Part shown: positions 61,220-64,000 of the stretch, piece by piece
Position numbering within the stretch: position 1 is the stretch's first letter
Layout of the letters: each line of letters begins with the position of its first letter
Origin: Lewinella sp050633125
GTDB lineage: Bacteria; Bacteroidota; Bacteroidia; Chitinophagales; Saprospiraceae
NCBI RefSeq assembly: GCF_050633125.1
Contig: NZ_JBOEFX010000056.1
Span: forward strand, 1 to 64,000
Direction: 5' to 3'
Length of the DNA: 64,000 nt
Program-made: the position numbers and the translations under genes
Notes under the pieces: model-generated
What the model was told of the DNA's origin: nothing
Databases searched by the model: none
What the model saw: only the letters and a program-made list of their open reading frames with translations

Positions 61220-62568
61220 ATGCGCTACACTCTCTTAATCAGCCTATGCTGGCTTTTTTCTTATACTTATGGTCAAGAGAATAGAGGATGCACAATATGC
61301 AATTTACGCCAACAGTGCTACAGGCGTAAAAGTCCTAAGTAATACTTTTGAACGCAACTGGGTAGTAGCCAGGCTTGTCCAAAAAACGGCAAATCCAGCC
61401 GCAACCCATGTTTTTCGAGGCAACCTCTTCTTCGGTAATGTTTTGAAACCTCCTTTCAGTGGACAGGCTCCCTTACCTGGAACTCACTCATTCGCAGGTA
61501 TATGGGCGAGTTCAATACCTTATGTATGGTTAGGAGATGGTAGTAACAGTCCGAATACAGCACTAAATCGTTTTGTTGATTTGAGAATTGGTATTATTTC
61601 TAACAAAAGCGTTTTCAGCGTTAACAGAACCAGCTTCGAAACCATCATTGATGCTGGAATTGTGGAAGGTTACCAAACAGGAATTGGTATTTTAGCAGAA
61701 GCCAGTAGCTACATTGTATACGCAATTTCACCTAAAGACCATTATATAAGAATTTACAATAATCGTTTTGACAATACCAACACCGGAATATTAACCATCA
61801 ATGCCGTTTACGCAGAAAGAAGTGCTACAGGAGATGATAAAATTAACGATAATTATATTTACAGTAGTACAATATCAGGAGCTTCCTTAATTGCCCCAAT
61901 GACATGGTAGGAGGTACTGGATAAACAATGGCGCAGAAGCCTGGACTGGTGAAAATGAAACATGGAATGAAGCATGGACGCAGCATCAGTTGTTTTTAGA
62001 AAATAGATCGGTGCAACAATCAGAAGATTTGCAAGTTGTAATGGAAGAATTGATACCACAGGGTGATCTCCTTGAGGAGCAATGGTATGTGGTCAATCGT
62101 TTGTTGGTAAAAGAAACAATAACCGGCGAACTCAGTGGAGAAGATTGGGCTATATTGGAAAACTTGGCAATACAATGTTATGACACCCATGGTCCATCCG
62201 TTTTTATTGCCCAGAGTATGCTTCCTGCCTGCCGCTGGCAGGAATACCATGAATTATCTCTTCTGGCCTGCGAGACCGCTGCAATACAAATTCCCAGTGT
62301 CGCTATCGAGGAAAGTATTTCATATCCCCCTAGCATGAGTTTGTACCCTAACCCCACTAGCAACCTGGTCAGAGTCGATATCAACGAACTAGAACCCAGT
62401 GCAGTGCCCGGAGAACTAATCCTTAAAAATGCTTACGGGAAAATCGTACTCCGTCAATCGATCCATGAAAACATCATTGATTTACAGCAACTCCCATCCG
62501 GTATGTACATTCTGGAATGGTGGTCAGGCAACCACAGGATCAGCACCGAGAAACTCATCAAATCATGA
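61220..62568 (+). pseudogene. Decayed T9SS beta-helix surface protein, several frameshifts
   Basis: A signal peptide ATG at 61220 (RYTLLISLCWLFSYTYGQ) is out of frame with the 61269-61910 frame, whose product (DAQYAIYANSATGVKVLSNT, HYIRIYNNRFDNTNTGI) has parallel beta-helix repeat character and begins mid-domain. That frame stops at 61910, and a further frame, open from 61903 (RYWINNGAEAWTGEN) to 62568, ends in a type A sorting domain (LYPNPTSNLVRVDI, LPSGMYILEWW). At least one indel near 61275 and two near 61896-61915 would reunite one secreted protein; the N-terminal part of the helix is also missing. Either a real pseudogene or poor local sequence. Confidence 0.65.
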
Positions 62569-64000
62569 AAACCCAGCTAACGTTTTTTCTCCTTCTGAGC
62601 GTTTCTCTCATCAACGCTCAGAAGCATGATTATATCTGGAAAACTGGTTATGGAAGTTATCCTACGGGTACCATAGCAGGAGGAGTAGATATCGATTTCA
62701 ACTTTACTCCTCCTGATACGACTTACTTATACCGTGACCTAGACTTCATTCGGAACAGTACGACAATCTGTGATGAATGGGGGAACATTCTTTTTAGTTC
62801 TAACGGTTGTCGTATTAATGGTGCTGATGACCTAAAACTATTGAATGGAGACACGATTAACCCTGGTTACTATTTCAATGAATTTTGTGATACCGCTAAT
62901 AATTTAATTGCGTATCCTGCTATTCAAGACATTTTCTTTTTGCCCCACCCTACAGATACCAATCTCTATTATCTCGTTCATGCCCGACTAGGGTATGTGC
63001 AACCGCCGCAGGGGGAAGGAGGAATGAACGAATACCTCTACTACAGTCTGGTAGACAAGCGACTGGATAATGGCCGGGGGGATGTGATAGAGAAGAACGT
63101 AGAGATTCTGCATGATACCATGTCTATGAGCAGTATTTCGGCTGTACGACATGGTAACGGGCAAGACTGGTGGATCATCACCAATGAACAAGCTACCGAT
63201 AACTATATCTTCGTGCGCCTGGATGCTGATGGCTTTTACGAGTCGCATCGGCAAGCCATTGGTGGTTTTGATCGGGAAGATGGAGCAACGGGCCAAAACA
63301 ACTTCTCGCCAGATGGCAACTGGTTCGCACGATTCGGGCGCTACAACGGCCTGATCCTCTACCGTTTCAATCGCTGTGAAGGCAGTCTGCACCAACCGCT
63401 CTACGATGAGGTGCCTATGGCAGCAGACTCCTCTATTTCTACCGGAGGCGTAGCCTTTTCTCCAAACTCTCGCCTACTCTACCTCGTCACCAACCTGTGG
63501 ATAGATCAGTACGATTTGTGGGCCGAAGACATCATCGGTAGTAAACAGCGGGTTGCTACTTGGGACGGTACGCTCATTCCACCGGCCAATGTTGGTACTT
63601 TCTTTTATTTACCTCAATTGGGGCCGGATGGTAAAATATACATCGGTGCAATAAATACGATTCCCTACCTCCACGTAATTGAACAACCCAACGAGCGCGG
63701 CTATGCCTGCCATGTCAATCAATTGGGGTTTCCATTGCCTTCACGTAATGGGCTGCTCATCCCCTATTTCCCCAATTATCGTCTAGGCGCCCTGGGGCCA
63801 GGAGGCTGCGACAGTTTGCCTACAAGTACCTGGCAGGTGCCAATCCATGCAGAAGAAAAAATGAACCTTTTCCCTAATCCGGCTAGTGAAAGGGTACAAG
63901 TGCAATTTGGTAGTACCGTGCAGCCCGATGACCTCCTGGTGATACGCGACTTGAGCGGGCGCGAGCTATGGCGGCAAGCCGCCCAACAACAAACACTGCA
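62565..64000 (+). CDS. Secreted propeller-like protein with T9SS tail, 3' end outside window
   Basis: The frame is open from the ATG at 62565 (overlapping the previous stop as ATGA) to the window end: at least 478 aa. Signal peptide 1-18 (TQLTFFLLLSVSLINAQ). The body alternates short strands with motifs such as NGQDWWIITNEQATDNYIFV, FSPDGNWFARFGRYNGLILY, VAFSPNSRLLYLVTN and LPQLGPDGKIYIGAINTIPY, the usual blades of a PD40/WD40-like beta-propeller. MNLFPNPASERVQVQF near the end begins the C-terminal sorting domain. Downstream of the decayed gene and probably transcribed with it. Binding or display function is inferred. Confidence 0.85.
   Translation, partial: MKTQLTFFLLLSVSLINAQKHDYIWKTGYGSYPTGTIAGGVDIDFNFTPPDTTYLYRDLDFIRNSTTICDEWGNILFSSNGCRINGADDLKLLNGDTINPGYYFNEFCDTANNLIAYPAIQDIFFLPHPTDTNLYYLVHARLGYVQPPQGEGGMNEYLYYSLVDKRLDNGRGDVIEKNVEILHDTMSMSSISAVRHGNGQDWWIITNEQATDNYIFVRLDADGFYESHRQAIGGFDREDGATGQNNFSPDGNWFARFGRYNGLILYRFNRCEGSLHQPLYDEVPMAADSSISTGGVAFSPNSRLLYLVTNLWIDQYDLWAEDIIGSKQRVATWDGTLIPPANVGTFFYLPQLGPDGKIYIGAINTIPYLHVIEQPNERGYACHVNQLGFPLPSRNGLLIPYFPNYRLGALGPGGCDSLPTSTWQVPIHAEEKMNLFPNPASERVQVQFGSTVQPDDLLVIRDLSGRELWRQAAQQQTL

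Noticed and set aside
1..64000. tRNA or rRNA genes
   Set aside because: No T-loop GGTTCGAATCC-like sequence with paired acceptor arm was found in the intergenic regions inspected by eye.

Overview
This window comes from a bacterium of the Bacteroidota, most likely a Saprospiria (Lewinella-like) gliding marine bacterium; the class is inference. Four genes end in Por/T9SS-type C-terminal sorting domains. Candidate promoters follow the Bacteroidota pattern (TTTG-like -33 box, 19-21 nt, TAnnTTTG -7 box). Recognisable families of the phylum are present: long NusB, a BT_3928-type MauE/redoxin protein, an Oar-like TonB receptor, and a hybrid sensor kinase with REC and AraC domains. No rRNA, tRNA or CRISPR array was found.

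Layout. 1-12 kb: a truncated kinase-like gene, a MoeB/rhodanese gene, a dicluster ferredoxin, a class V aminotransferase, an ECF sigma factor overlapping a membrane-anchored barrel protein (putative anti-sigma), and a secreted esterase. 11-22 kb: nusB, a DoxX/redoxin plus DUF1599 operon, an IMPACT protein, a methyltransferase, a LuxI-fold acyltransferase behind a 526-nt leader, divergent nupC and uridine kinase, gpsA and a YfhO protein. 24-33 kb: an OmpA plus tandem helix-hairpin-helix operon, ffh, an HdrB-like plus membrane Fe-S pair, a phosphoribosyltransferase and a patatin. 34-45 kb: a T9SS lamin-tail protein, a large TonB receptor, an O-methyltransferase, an SsuBC-like ABC pair and a subtilisin-like protease. 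45-57 kb: WbqC, a dynamin-like GTPase, DUF2256 overlapping an orphan cytochrome oxidase subunit III, cmk, DUF2795, a transglutaminase, queA and a MacB-like permease. 57-64 kb: a hybrid sensor kinase split by an assembly join, then a cluster of secreted-protein genes, at least two frameshifted, and a T9SS protein running off the end.

The most unusual signal is a dispersed palindromic element in five intergenic copies (A 778-868, B 7808-7924, C 11044-11158, D 25054-25240, E 40708-40870). Its ends and apex are conserved, while the paired arms differ between copies yet stay self-complementary within a copy. Each copy is flanked by short copy-specific direct repeats that look like target-site duplications. 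It has the structure of a MITE- or REP-like mobile hairpin, and I do not recognise it as a named family.

Three NN pairs (795-796, 5569-5570, 59274-59275) look like contig joins. Removing NN plus a short duplicated overlap repairs the coding sequence at the latter two. At the first, one arm of repeat A appears to be missing.
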